A program made the position numbers and the translations under genes. The notes beneath the pieces were generated by a model. The model was not told the DNA's origin. It was given only the letters and a program-made list of their open reading frames with translations, and searched no databases. Below are positions 17,732 to 26,337 of a stretch of DNA of 64,000 nt, piece by piece. Where the stretch lies: contig NZ_QBUH01000005.1 of NCBI RefSeq assembly GCF_003058195.1, positions 372,001 through 436,000 on the forward strand. The letters are read 5' to 3'. Position 1 is the first letter of the stretch. Every line of letters starts with the position of its first letter. This stretch comes from Elizabethkingia sp. YR214. Lineage in GTDB: Bacteria; Bacteroidota; Bacteroidia; Flavobacteriales; Weeksellaceae.

Positions 17732-17867
17732 GACTAATAATCCATTTTATATTTTAACAAATTGTTAAAAATATCTATTATGACGATATACATTTATCTT
17801 TTTATCACATTATAATGAATAATTAATAGGGGTTATATTTAGTCGTTCATACTTCGTAATTAATTTA

Positions 17868-17875
17868 TATATTTG
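17868..17875 (+). promoter_or_regulatory. -7 promoter box of kduD-kduI-exuT
   Basis: TATATTTG, 18 bases before the kduD ATG. Its last three bases form the TTG that would be an alternative start of the open frame, which argues against that start. Confidence 0.6.
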
Positions 17876-17893
17876 GAAAAACTAAAACCAACC

Positions 17894-18658
17894 ATGACGA
17901 ACAAATTATTTGACCTTAGCGGTAAAACTGCTCTGGTCACAGGAGGCAATAAAGGTATTGGCCGCGGAATGGCTATAGGCCTTGCTCAGGCAGGTGCTGA
18001 TATTATTATTGCATCCCGTAGTATAGAAGCCGATTCTGAGATAGAGCAAGAGGTAAAAAAACTGGGAAGGAGTTTCCATTTTTATAAAATGGATGCTGAA
18101 AACAGGGATAATGTCTATGAATTTATTCAGAAGCTCAACTCCAACCATCCCCGCATAGATATTCTCATCAACAATGCCGGAACCATTCTTAGAAAACCTG
18201 CTGCCGAACATCCTGACGAATACTGGGATTCTGTAATCAATATCAATCTGGATACACCGTTTATCCTGGCTCGTGAAATAGGTAAAAAAATGATCGATCA
18301 AGGAAAAGGTAAAATTATATTTACTTGTTCTTTACTTAGTTTTCAGGGTGGGATTAATGTTCCAGGCTATGCCGCCAGTAAAGGAGCTCTAGCCAGTTTA
18401 GTCAAGGCTTTGTCCAACGAATGGTCTTCTAAAGGTGTAAACGTAAACGGCATTGCACCAGGTTATATTGCCACAGATAATACGGAAGCTTTACGTAACG
18501 ATGAGGAGCGCAGCAAAGCTATTCTGGACAGAATACCTGCAAGCAGATGGGGTACTCCTGAAGATTTTGCAGGTCCTGCAGTCTTTCTTTCATCTTCAGC
18601 CAGTGATTATGTTGACGGTACAATTCTTACTGTTGACGGCGGATGGATGGGACGTTAA
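17894..18658 (+). CDS. kduD: 2-dehydro-3-deoxy-D-gluconate 5-dehydrogenase, SDR family
   Basis: 254 residues from the ATG at 17894. Reduces 3-deoxy-D-glycero-2,5-hexodiulosonate to 2-keto-3-deoxygluconate in uronate catabolism. SDR features: TGGNKGIGRGMA dinucleotide loop, NNAG, and YAASKGALASL with the catalytic Tyr and Lys. The KduD flavour is seen in LFDLSGKTALVTGGNKGIG and in the C-terminus SASDYVDGTILTVDGGWMGR. A TTG seven codons earlier lies inside the -7 box and is rejected. First gene of a three-gene uronate operon; kduI follows after 118 bases. Confidence 0.93.
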   Translation: MTNKLFDLSGKTALVTGGNKGIGRGMAIGLAQAGADIIIASRSIEADSEIEQEVKKLGRSFHFYKMDAENRDNVYEFIQKLNSNHPRIDILINNAGTILRKPAAEHPDEYWDSVININLDTPFILAREIGKKMIDQGKGKIIFTCSLLSFQGGINVPGYAASKGALASLVKALSNEWSSKGVNVNGIAPGYIATDNTEALRNDEERSKAILDRIPASRWGTPEDFAGPAVFLSSSASDYVDGTILTVDGGWMGR

Positions 18659-18776
18659 GTTCTTTCTATAATCAGCTGTGCAATAGAGTCAGGAATATGT
18701 ATTGAGATACTATGTAATCAGTACAATATTCTTGGTAACTACGATAAAAACTAATAACTATAAAAACATTACAACC

Positions 18777-19607
18777 ATGCAAATTAGATTTGAGAGCAGT
18801 CCCCGCGAGGTCAAAACGATGGATACTGCATCTTTACGCCGGGAATTCCTGGTAGAAAACCTTATGACAGAGGACAACATCAGCCTTACATATTCACACT
18901 ACGACAGACTTATTATAGGTGGAACCAAGCCTGTACAACAAACGACAGAACTGAAAACTCATGAAGAACTAAAAGCAGATTACTTTCTTCAGAGAAGAGA
19001 ATTAGGGATCATTAACGTAGGTGGAAAAGGTTCAGTAGAAGTAGATGGCGAAAAGTATACACTGGAGAAATTAGATTGTCTGTACGTAGGAAAAGGAGCA
19101 CAAAAAGTTACTTTTTCCAGTGACAATCCTGCAGACCCTGCTACCTATTATTTATTATCGGCTCCTGCACACAAGGAGTATCCTACAACAAAATATACGA
19201 AAGAACAGGCTGCTCCTGTAATACTGGGGGATGGTAAAACATCTAACAGAAGAACAATTTACAAATACATACACGAGGCGGGTATCCAAAGCTGCCAACT
19301 CGTAATGGGACTTACTGTTCTGGAAGAAGGCAGTGTATGGAATTCTATTCCGGCACATACCCACACCCGCAGAACTGAGATCTATTTTTATTTTGACCTG
19401 AATACAGATCAGAGATTATTTCACATGATGGGCGAAACTACAGAAACCCGCCACATCATTATGAAAAATCACGAGGCTGTTATTTCACCATCATGGAGTG
19501 TACACTTTGGTGCCGGTACTTCCAATTACGGATTTATTTGGGGCATGGGTGGCGAAAATAAACGATATGATGATATGGATCCAGCCCCCTTAGATGTACT
19601 TTTATAA
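18777..19607 (+). CDS. kduI: 5-dehydro-4-deoxy-D-glucuronate isomerase
   Basis: 276 residues from the ATG at 18777, close to the usual ~278. Isomerises the ring-opened product of unsaturated uronates to the KduD substrate. The cupin metal site is visible: IPAHTHTRRTEIYFYF (two His and a Glu) and the later VHFGAGTSNYGFIWGMGGEN (fourth His). An in-frame upstream start would add 25 residues unlike the family and is rejected. Between kduD and exuT, 17 bases before exuT. Confidence 0.95.
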   Translation: MQIRFESSPREVKTMDTASLRREFLVENLMTEDNISLTYSHYDRLIIGGTKPVQQTTELKTHEELKADYFLQRRELGIINVGGKGSVEVDGEKYTLEKLDCLYVGKGAQKVTFSSDNPADPATYYLLSAPAHKEYPTTKYTKEQAAPVILGDGKTSNRRTIYKYIHEAGIQSCQLVMGLTVLEEGSVWNSIPAHTHTRRTEIYFYFDLNTDQRLFHMMGETTETRHIIMKNHEAVISPSWSVHFGAGTSNYGFIWGMGGENKRYDDMDPAPLDVLL

Positions 19608-19624
19608 CCATAAGCGTTTAGATT

Positions 19625-20992
19625 ATGGAAAAAAGTATCGGAAAATATAGATGGACAATTTGTGGTCTTTTATTCTTTGCTACAACAATTAATTATTTAG
19701 ATCGCCAGGTTCTCAGCCTTCTCGCTCCGGAGCTCACCCATCAGTTTGGATGGACCAATAGCGACTACGGAAATATTACAGCAGTCTTCCAGTTTGTATA
19801 TGCCATATCCTTGCTCTTTGCGGGAAGGTTTATTGATAAACTAGGGACAAAATGGGGGTTTGCAATTGCTATTATTATATGGAGCCTTGGTGCCATGATG
19901 CATGCTCATGCCATAGATATTGGCAATGCTGCCAATTCTGTGATGGGCTGGATTGGTCTGGCAAGTGTTCCTGTATCTATACTAGGATTTGTTATTGCAC
20001 GAGGCGTACTCGGGATTGGAGAATCCGGAAATTTTCCTGCGGCAATAAAAACGACAGCAGAGTATTTCCCTAAAAAGGAACGTGCTTTAGCTACAGGGAT
20101 CTTTAATTCCGGAAGTAATATCGGTGCTATTTTAGCGCCACTTACAGTACCTGTTCTCTCAGAAAAATATGGATGGGAATCTACATTTATGATTATCGGA
20201 GGCATAGGTTTTCTATGGCTTATTTTCTGGTTTATGTTATATGAAACACCGGAAAAGCAGAAGAAGCTATCTCCTGAAGAACTGGCTTATATCCGTAGTG
20301 ATGTAGACCAGAGTGTGGATCAAAGTGAAAATCCTGAGGCTGCTAAAAAAGTTCCCTGGTTCAGACTTTTGCAGTATAAACAAACCTGGGCATTTGCTAC
20401 AGGAAAATTTCTTACCGATGGTGTATGGTGGTTTTTCTTATTCTGGCTGCCTAAATATCTGGAAGGACAATACCATCTGAGTGGAAAAGAACTTGCTCTC
20501 CCTCTTTTTGTATTGTATAGTATGACAATGGTAGGTAGTATATCCGGGGGATGGTTTCCAATGTATTTTATCAAGAAGGGTTATCAGGCATATGACGGAA
20601 GAATGCGTGCAATGCTATTTATAGCTCTGTGTCCTTTAATTGTTTTGGCTGCACAACCTTTAGGATCATTTGGCTATTGGGTTCCGGTAATCCTTATTGG
20701 CCTCGGTGCTTCTGCACATCAGGCGTGGAGCGCCAATATCTTCACTACAGTGTCCGATATGTTTCCAAGAAAAACAGTAGCTTCTGTTACTGGTATTGGT
20801 GGAATGGCAGGCGGAATTGGCGGTGTAATTATCTCAAAAATCGGAGGTCCTCTATTTGATTTTTACGAAAAACAAGGCAGTATAGAAACTGGATATACTA
20901 TTATGTTCACTTACTGTGCTATTGCTTATATTCTGGCCTGGAGCATTATGAAACTTCTTGTTCCTAAATACAAACCTATTACGGATTTATAG
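19625..20992 (+). CDS. exuT: hexuronate-type MFS transporter (ExuT-like)
   Basis: 455 residues with about twelve transmembrane helices. Major facilitator of the anion:cation symporter group, which carries hexuronates. Typical N-terminus RWTICGLLFFATTINYLDRQ with the family motif NYLDRQ; GFAGRFIDKLGTKWG-like loop 2-3 region (FAGRFIDKLGTK); GIGESGNFPAAIKTTAEYFP; and a WSANIFTTVSDMFP segment in the C-terminal half. Linked to kduI/kduD, so uptake of uronates or unsaturated monouronates is likely. Last gene before a bidirectional terminator. Confidence 0.9.
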   Translation: MEKSIGKYRWTICGLLFFATTINYLDRQVLSLLAPELTHQFGWTNSDYGNITAVFQFVYAISLLFAGRFIDKLGTKWGFAIAIIIWSLGAMMHAHAIDIGNAANSVMGWIGLASVPVSILGFVIARGVLGIGESGNFPAAIKTTAEYFPKKERALATGIFNSGSNIGAILAPLTVPVLSEKYGWESTFMIIGGIGFLWLIFWFMLYETPEKQKKLSPEELAYIRSDVDQSVDQSENPEAAKKVPWFRLLQYKQTWAFATGKFLTDGVWWFFLFWLPKYLEGQYHLSGKELALPLFVLYSMTMVGSISGGWFPMYFIKKGYQAYDGRMRAMLFIALCPLIVLAAQPLGSFGYWVPVILIGLGASAHQAWSANIFTTVSDMFPRKTVASVTGIGGMAGGIGGVIISKIGGPLFDFYEKQGSIETGYTIMFTYCAIAYILAWSIMKLLVPKYKPITDL

Positions 20993-21058
20993 AAAAGAAT
21001 ATAATATATAACCACAAAAGATTCAGAAGAATAAGATTTTGAGTCTATGTTAAATCAA

Positions 21059-21092
21059 AAAAAATTCCCGGAAATATCCGGGAATTTTTTTA
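21059..21092. terminator. bidirectional terminator between exuT and DUF1684 gene
   Basis: 11-bp stem AAATTCCCGGA (21062-21072) with TCCGGGAATTT (21077-21087), 4-nt loop, A-tract upstream and T-tract downstream. Confidence 0.9.
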
Positions 21093-21689
21093 GTGATAAA
21101 TATCTTCATACTTTACTCCTGCTCTTATCTCCACAGGAAGTTTATTTTCTATAGGGACAATGGGACAGTTATAATCGAAGGCATTATATGCACAATAAGG
21201 ATTATAAGCTTTATTAAAATCAATAATAAGATTATCTTTCTTAGGAATCTTTAAATCGATATAACGTCCGCCGCCATATGTTTCTTTTTCATTGGTTGCA
21301 TCTCTGAACGGCAGAAAAAGATGATCTTCAAAGCCTGCTCTTTTAATCAGATCCTGACTCTGGTATACTTTTAGTGAATACTGCTGCCCATCCAAAGAAA
21401 AAGTAATAGTACCATATTCTTTATACTTTTTCGTTTTCCCGGAAGATGTAGGCAGTTCAAAAACCTCTGCATCTTTTGTTGGAAAAAGCTTAGCTTTTAC
21501 ACTGTATTTAAGATCAATATCAAAAAATGGTATTGCTTTAAAATCCTTTAGTAAATTTCCGCGTAATGGGGTTTCATCAGGATTTTTGTACTCAGCATTC
21601 AGGTCAGCCTGAAATTTCTGAATCTCTTTAATCTCAGCTTTTTGTCCAAAAGCAAAGATGCTCAGCAGAAAAACTAATAAATACTTCAT
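21090..21689 (-). CDS. DUF1684 family protein with signal peptide
   Basis: 199 residues; a short hydrophobic leader (MKYLLVFLLSIFAFG, then QKAE) predicts export. The C-terminus NPYCAYNAFDYNCPIVPIEN, followed by LPVEIRAG, is the DUF1684 signature. Function of the family is unknown. The start codon overlaps the mqo stop by one base (TAATG), so it is translationally coupled to mqo. No metabolic link to malate oxidation is evident beyond this. Confidence 0.88.
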   Translation of the reverse strand: MKYLLVFLLSIFAFGQKAEIKEIQKFQADLNAEYKNPDETPLRGNLLKDFKAIPFFDIDLKYSVKAKLFPTKDAEVFELPTSSGKTKKYKEYGTITFSLDGQQYSLKVYQSQDLIKRAGFEDHLFLPFRDATNEKETYGGGRYIDLKIPKKDNLIIDFNKAYNPYCAYNAFDYNCPIVPIENKLPVEIRAGVKYEDIYH

Positions 21690-23170
21690 TAGTATTCCAG
21701 TTCAAGTTTTTCTTTTGTATAGTTTCTTACTCTATCCGTAAGCTCAGCATTATCTTTTAGTTTTCTTCCGTAGGTAGGTACCATTTCCAGAAGTTTGTCT
21801 CTCCATTCTTTCTGAAGCTTGTCTCCAAAACATTTTTCAAGGATATTGATCATAGCAAAAGCTGCTGTACTCGCTCCCGGAGAAGCTCCTAACAGAGATG
21901 CTATATTTCCTTTTTTATTCGTTACAACCTCAGTTCCGAATTCCAGTTTACCACCTTCAGCCTCGTCTTTTTTAATAATCTGTACTCTTTGCCCGGCAAC
22001 CATCAGTTCCCACTTGTCGGCATTAGCATCTTTAATAAAATCTCTAAGGTGTGCAATTCGCTGGTCTTTATTCATTGTTACCTGTCTGATCAGGTATCTC
22101 GTCAGTGACAGGTTATGCCACCATGCACCGAATAAAGAACGGATATTTTTGAAGTTTACACTTTCTGGTAAATCCAGGTAGCTTCCGTTTTTAAGGAATT
22201 TTGTAGAGAATCCTGCAAATGGTCCGAAAAGCAATGCTTTCTCTCCATCAATAATTCTAAGGTCTAAGTGAGGCACACTCATTGGTGGTGCATCTACAGT
22301 AGCCTGTGTATATACTTTTGCATGATGCATTGCGATAAGCTCAGGGTCTTTAGTTACCAGCCACTGTCCACTAACAGGGAAACCTCCATAACCTTTACTT
22401 TCTTCAATACCTGAACTGTCTAAAAGAGGCAATGCATATCCTCCTGCTCCGATGAAAACAAAATCCGCATCAACTTCTACAGGGTGGTTGTTTAGCCTGT
22501 CTTTTATTTTCATTCTCCATTTACCATTGTTATCTTCAATATCCTTGATCTCGTGGTAACGGAATACCTCAACATTAGAACTTTCTTCAAGGTGTTTTAC
22601 CAACTTTTTGGTTAAAGCCCCAAAGTCTACGTCTGTTCCCATTGTTGCTCTTGTAGCTGCTAGTTTTTCAGAAGCATTACGTGAACGCATAATTAAAGGA
22701 ACCCATTCTTTTAGCTTATCATGATTGTCAGAAAACTCCATCCCTTCAAACAAATGGGACTTTATCATTGTATCATGACGCTTTTTAAGAAACTCAATAT
22801 CTTTTTCTCCAAATACCAGACTCATATGCGGACAGGAGTTGATAAATTCTCTGGGAGAATCAATATATCCTTTGCTAATAAGATAAGCCCAGAATTGTTT
22901 TGAAATTTCAAATTGTTCTGCAATTTTTTCAGCCTTGCTAATATCTACTGAACCATCTTTCTTCTCAGTAGTATAGTTTAGTTCACAAAAAGCAGAGTGA
23001 CCTGTTCCTGCATTATTCCACGCAGATGAGCTCTCGCGGGCTACATCTTTTAATCTTTCGAAAAGTGCAATTTTCAGGTTTGGGTCAAACTCGTGTAACA
23101 TAGTACCCAAAGTAGCACTCATTATACCTCCGCCAATAAGAACGACATCGTATTTAGGTTTCGGATTCAT
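21689..23170 (-). CDS. mqo: malate:quinone oxidoreductase
   Basis: 493 residues; FAD-dependent, membrane-associated oxidation of malate to oxaloacetate with electrons to quinone. Seen: N-terminal Rossmann VVLIGGGIMSATLGTML, SSAWNNAGTGHSAFCELNYT, GAGGYALPLLDSSGIEESKG, FPVSGQWLV and LLGASPGASTAAFAM, all typical of Mqo. It is a peripheral protein without signal peptide. Starts 28 bases after the gpsA stop, so a gpsA-mqo-DUF1684 transcript is plausible. Confidence 0.97.
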   Translation of the reverse strand: MNPKPKYDVVLIGGGIMSATLGTMLHEFDPNLKIALFERLKDVARESSSAWNNAGTGHSAFCELNYTTEKKDGSVDISKAEKIAEQFEISKQFWAYLISKGYIDSPREFINSCPHMSLVFGEKDIEFLKKRHDTMIKSHLFEGMEFSDNHDKLKEWVPLIMRSRNASEKLAATRATMGTDVDFGALTKKLVKHLEESSNVEVFRYHEIKDIEDNNGKWRMKIKDRLNNHPVEVDADFVFIGAGGYALPLLDSSGIEESKGYGGFPVSGQWLVTKDPELIAMHHAKVYTQATVDAPPMSVPHLDLRIIDGEKALLFGPFAGFSTKFLKNGSYLDLPESVNFKNIRSLFGAWWHNLSLTRYLIRQVTMNKDQRIAHLRDFIKDANADKWELMVAGQRVQIIKKDEAEGGKLEFGTEVVTNKKGNIASLLGASPGASTAAFAMINILEKCFGDKLQKEWRDKLLEMVPTYGRKLKDNAELTDRVRNYTKEKLELEY

Positions 23171-23198
23171 TTTATTATAACAATTTTATATTATAGAA

Positions 23199-24209
23199 TT
23201 AGTTAAGTTTCGCTGTTAGTTTCTTAAACTGCTTTTCAGCATTCTTTTCCTCATAAAGGATTTCATACACTGTATTAACAATCGGAAGCTTTAATTTCTT
23301 TTCCTTTCCGATTTCATAAATACTTTTTGTTGCATAATAACCTTCCGCCACCATACTCATAGACTGGATTGCCGATTTCACAGTATATCCTTTACCTATT
23401 AAATTCCCCAGCATTCTGTTTCGGCTGAACAAAGAATATGCAGTTACCAGTAAGTCTCCAAGGAATGCAGACTGGTTTACGTCTCTTGGTTCAGGATATA
23501 TTGCATCCAGATACAATTCCATTTCACGGATTGCATTGGAAACATATACAGCATTGAAGTTATCTCCATACCCCAGACCAGCTGCTATACCTGCACCAAT
23601 TGCATAAATATTCTTTAGGACTGCACTGTATTCATTTCCTAAGATATCCGAAGACTGGCTTACCTTGATAAAGTCTGACTCCAAAAGCTTCGCAACTTTT
23701 AAAGCATTATCCTGATCAGCAGCCGATACCGTTAGATAGGAAAGTCTTTCCATCGCAACTTCTTCAGCATGACAAGGACCAGAAATTACAGCCTGACTTC
23801 TGAAACCAATATTGTATTTCTCTCTCAGGAAATGTGCTACAATATCATTCTGTTCCGGCACAATCCCTTTAATCGCGGATACAAATAGTTTTCCCTGAAG
23901 ATCAACATTCAGAGGTGCTAAAGTTTTACCAAGATAAATGGAAGGTGTTGCCAGAATAATAACATCACATGCAGATACCAGTTCATTGATATCTGTTGTT
24001 ATTTGCAACTGTTTCAGGTTAAAAAGTACAGCTGTAAGATATGAAGGATTATGCTTCTTTAATTCAATCGCTCCTTTTACAAATTCGTTTCTTACACACC
24101 AGTGAATCGTTTTACAGTTTTCTGTCAGCATCTTTACTATTGCAGTAGCAAAACTCCCGCTCCCTACAACGCCGACGCTAATACCGTTCCCGGATTTCTT
24201 CTTAGCCAT
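23199..24209 (-). CDS. gpsA: glycerol-3-phosphate dehydrogenase [NAD(P)+]
   Basis: 336 residues; makes sn-glycerol-3-phosphate from dihydroxyacetone phosphate for phospholipid synthesis. N-terminal Rossmann VGVVGSGSFATAIVKML (most homologues have GAGSWGTAL). SAIKGIVPE, VISGPCHAEEVAM, catalytic-Lys region NEYSAVLKNIYAIGAGIAAGLGYGDN (split), and FLGDLLVTAYSLFSRNR are all present. A -7 box lies 20 bases upstream. Confidence 0.95.
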   Translation of the reverse strand: MAKKKSGNGISVGVVGSGSFATAIVKMLTENCKTIHWCVRNEFVKGAIELKKHNPSYLTAVLFNLKQLQITTDINELVSACDVIILATPSIYLGKTLAPLNVDLQGKLFVSAIKGIVPEQNDIVAHFLREKYNIGFRSQAVISGPCHAEEVAMERLSYLTVSAADQDNALKVAKLLESDFIKVSQSSDILGNEYSAVLKNIYAIGAGIAAGLGYGDNFNAVYVSNAIREMELYLDAIYPEPRDVNQSAFLGDLLVTAYSLFSRNRMLGNLIGKGYTVKSAIQSMSMVAEGYYATKSIYEIGKEKKLKLPIVNTVYEILYEEKNAEKQFKKLTAKLN

Positions 24210-24228
24210 TATTAGAATTTAGGTTCCA

Positions 24229-24236
24229 CAAATATA
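24229..24236 (-). promoter_or_regulatory. -7 promoter box of gpsA
   Basis: TATATTTG on the minus strand, 19 bases before the gpsA ATG. Confidence 0.6.
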
Positions 24237-24369
24237 CAACTTAACCGACAAACCATTCAAGACTTTAGCCTTTATTTATTGAGGAAAAAGGGCTGATTTT
24301 TTTAACATTAATTAACAGATTGACAACATAATATAACTTTTGTCCGGCAAATTTTTATAATATTTTATT

Positions 24370-24377
24370 TATTTTTG
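24370..24377 (+). promoter_or_regulatory. -7 promoter box of the M23 peptidase gene
   Basis: TATTTTTG, 21 bases before the ATG at 24399; divergent from gpsA. Confidence 0.6.
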
Positions 24378-24398
24378 CCTCCCTAACATTTCAGAGAT

Positions 24399-25244
24399 AT
24401 GAAACATTTTTTTTCGTCCCGTAGGAATCTTAGATATACTATATATGGTTTATTAGCTGTTGTTCTGGTACAGGCAGTAACTATGATTTACTTTATGAAT
24501 AAAAAAGATGATAAAGTTTATCAGGTGAATCTGGTACAGATTAAAGACAAAAAGGACAGCCTGGATTATACGGAAGTAAAAAACAATCTTACCCAACTGG
24601 ACAGAGTTGTAAAAAGTCTTTCTAACTTTTTAACGTCTAATAATATTGAAGCTCCACAAATTGAATCTTTGGATGCTGAAAATCTTTCAAACGGTATTTA
24701 CCTAAGCCAGCAGGCTAACCGATATACACAAGCTCTTGTAGATTATCAGACGAAGCTTCAGCAAATTCCTCTTGGGATTCCAACCAATGGAGAGATCTCT
24801 TCCAACTTTGGTGTCAGAAAGAATCCTATTCCACCCAAAAGAATTGTGATGGCTGGTGTAAACCTTCCTAAAACAGATTCTGCAGAGACTGCAGCAGCTA
24901 CAGTAAAACCAGCCCAGGATCCGGAAGTTATGCAGTTTCATAAAGGTTTGGATATTGCCGTTCCTTTTGGTTCTGATGTAAGAAGTGCTGCACAGGGAAC
25001 TGTAATATTTGCAGGGCAGAAAGGTGGTTATGGGAACTGTATTATTGTATCTCACGGAAACGGATTGGCTACCTTATATGGACATTTATCCAGTGTATTG
25101 GTAAGTCCTAATCAGCAAATAAAAGTAGGTGAAGTTATTGCAAAGTCAGGAAATTCCGGACGTTCCACAGGACCTCATCTTCATTACGAAGTACATAAGA
25201 ATAACACTCCGGTTAATCCAAGATTATTTTTGGGAATAAAATAA
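24399..25244 (+). CDS. membrane-anchored M23 (LytM) family peptidase
   Basis: 281 residues: short cytoplasmic N-terminus, one transmembrane helix (about 12-32, YGLLAVVLVQAVTMIYFM), a helical periplasmic stalk (about 45-125), then an LytM/M23 domain. The zinc ligands appear as HKGLD (His and Asp), with HGNGLATLYGHLS and HLHYEV supplying the catalytic and third ligand His. It should cut peptidoglycan cross-bridges or activate an amidase. All three motif groups are intact, so it is not a degenerate NlpD/EnvC type. Monocistronic. Confidence 0.93.
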   Translation: MKHFFSSRRNLRYTIYGLLAVVLVQAVTMIYFMNKKDDKVYQVNLVQIKDKKDSLDYTEVKNNLTQLDRVVKSLSNFLTSNNIEAPQIESLDAENLSNGIYLSQQANRYTQALVDYQTKLQQIPLGIPTNGEISSNFGVRKNPIPPKRIVMAGVNLPKTDSAETAAATVKPAQDPEVMQFHKGLDIAVPFGSDVRSAAQGTVIFAGQKGGYGNCIIVSHGNGLATLYGHLSSVLVSPNQQIKVGEVIAKSGNSGRSTGPHLHYEVHKNNTPVNPRLFLGIK

Positions 25245-25261
25245 ACCGAGCTAAAAAATAT

Positions 25262-25290
25262 AACCCTCACATCTGTGAGGGTTTTTCTTT
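25262..25290 (+). terminator. intrinsic terminator of the M23 peptidase gene
   Basis: 9-bp stem AACCCTCAC/GTGAGGGTT (25262-25270/25275-25283), 4-nt loop, then TTTTCTTT. Confidence 0.88.
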
Positions 25291-25331
25291 ATATATCGTT
25301 AACCAGATTGATATCCGGTTATACTAAATAC

Positions 25332-26276
25332 TTATTGTAGTTTTTTTCCTTTAAACTTTTTGACTGAAGAACTCATTTCCATAACTCTGTCTCCATCCCA
25401 TTCATAGACAGCCGTTTTGGTAAATCCATCCATTTTATACTCATCATTATCCGGATTAGCATTTTCTGCCTCTTCTGTTGTCATGACAAACTGATTTGCC
25501 GTTTTCCCGGTAAAGTTATAATCTTCTGAATGGTAATAAGCGCCAGCATCTCCTACAGATTGTAACAATGGTAAGGCTACCAAGAATCCCTCCTTTTTCA
25601 TAAAGTAGGTTTGTTTATAAGTAGGTATACCACAAGCTTCACCGGAAACAGATACATCTATGATATAGTCAATATTCTTGAATTTTTTAGTTCTGTCAAC
25701 CTTAAATTCAACTCCTGCTACATTTTCCATGGTACCTGCATTGAAAACTCCGGAACCTAAAAATTCTCCTTTTTCCAGAACACTTACCTCTCCTTTTAGT
25801 GCATTGCTACTAATGCCCTCTATATCTATAACCTTCTGAGTTCCGCTAATTCCGAAAAGGAATTCTTTTCCGTCCACTAGTTTATTGGCTACACTTAGAT
25901 TGGCCCCCCAGACATATCCTTCTTTTCCATTATACTGGATTTTGTACCACTGGGCACTTCTTTCCTGTATCTTGTTTATAATATTGGTCTCCTGAACAAT
26001 TTTCACAGAAGTCCCTTGTGGTAAAGCATCCACAACATTCCCTGTAAGCCCCGGAAGATCTCTGATATTGGTTTTATCTACAAAAATTTTAGCCGTACTT
26101 CCAACCTCTTTGTGAAATATATAATTTTCATAAGCTTCTTCCACTGGTACAGCAATAGCTGCAGCTTTATCCGCAGCATCCCGTGCCTTTACGGCAACTT
26201 CGACAGCAGCTGTTTCTTGAGCAAAATATAAGGTAGAAATATTAAGAGCTAAAAAATAATAAATTGTTTTTTTCAT
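25332..26276 (-). CDS. secreted SH3-domain protein of unknown function
   Basis: 314 residues from the ATG at 26274-26276: signal peptide MKKTIYYFLALNISTLYFAQ, an Ala-rich helical segment (about 22-50), then a bacterial SH3 domain (about 62-130; NIRDLPGLTGNVVDALPQGT...WYKIQYNGKEGYVWG). A beta-rich C-terminal half is not recognised. Bacterial SH3 domains often bind cell-wall peptides. The longer frame would begin at a TTG inside the -7 box (26295-26302), so the downstream ATG is chosen. It sits between the convergent M23 gene and prmA, and has its own promoter. Confidence 0.8.
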   Translation of the reverse strand: MKKTIYYFLALNISTLYFAQETAAVEVAVKARDAADKAAAIAVPVEEAYENYIFHKEVGSTAKIFVDKTNIRDLPGLTGNVVDALPQGTSVKIVQETNIINKIQERSAQWYKIQYNGKEGYVWGANLSVANKLVDGKEFLFGISGTQKVIDIEGISSNALKGEVSVLEKGEFLGSGVFNAGTMENVAGVEFKVDRTKKFKNIDYIIDVSVSGEACGIPTYKQTYFMKKEGFLVALPLLQSVGDAGAYYHSEDYNFTGKTANQFVMTTEEAENANPDNDEYKMDGFTKTAVYEWDGDRVMEMSSSVKKFKGKKLQ

Positions 26277-26294
26277 AATCATCATTAATGCTCT

Positions 26295-26302
26295 CAAAGA
26301 TA
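26295..26302 (-). promoter_or_regulatory. -7 promoter box of the SH3-protein gene
   Basis: TATCTTTG on the minus strand, 18 bases before the chosen ATG; it follows directly after the prmA terminator. Confidence 0.6.
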
Positions 26303-26336
26303 AGAAAAAACCGAATCTTACTAGATTCGGCTTTAT
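26303..26336 (-). terminator. terminator of prmA
   Basis: Stem CCGAATC/GATTCGG (26311-26317/26324-26330) with a 6-nt loop; on the minus strand it is followed by TTTTTTC. Starts right after the prmA stop codon. Confidence 0.82.
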
Positions 26337-26337
26337 T

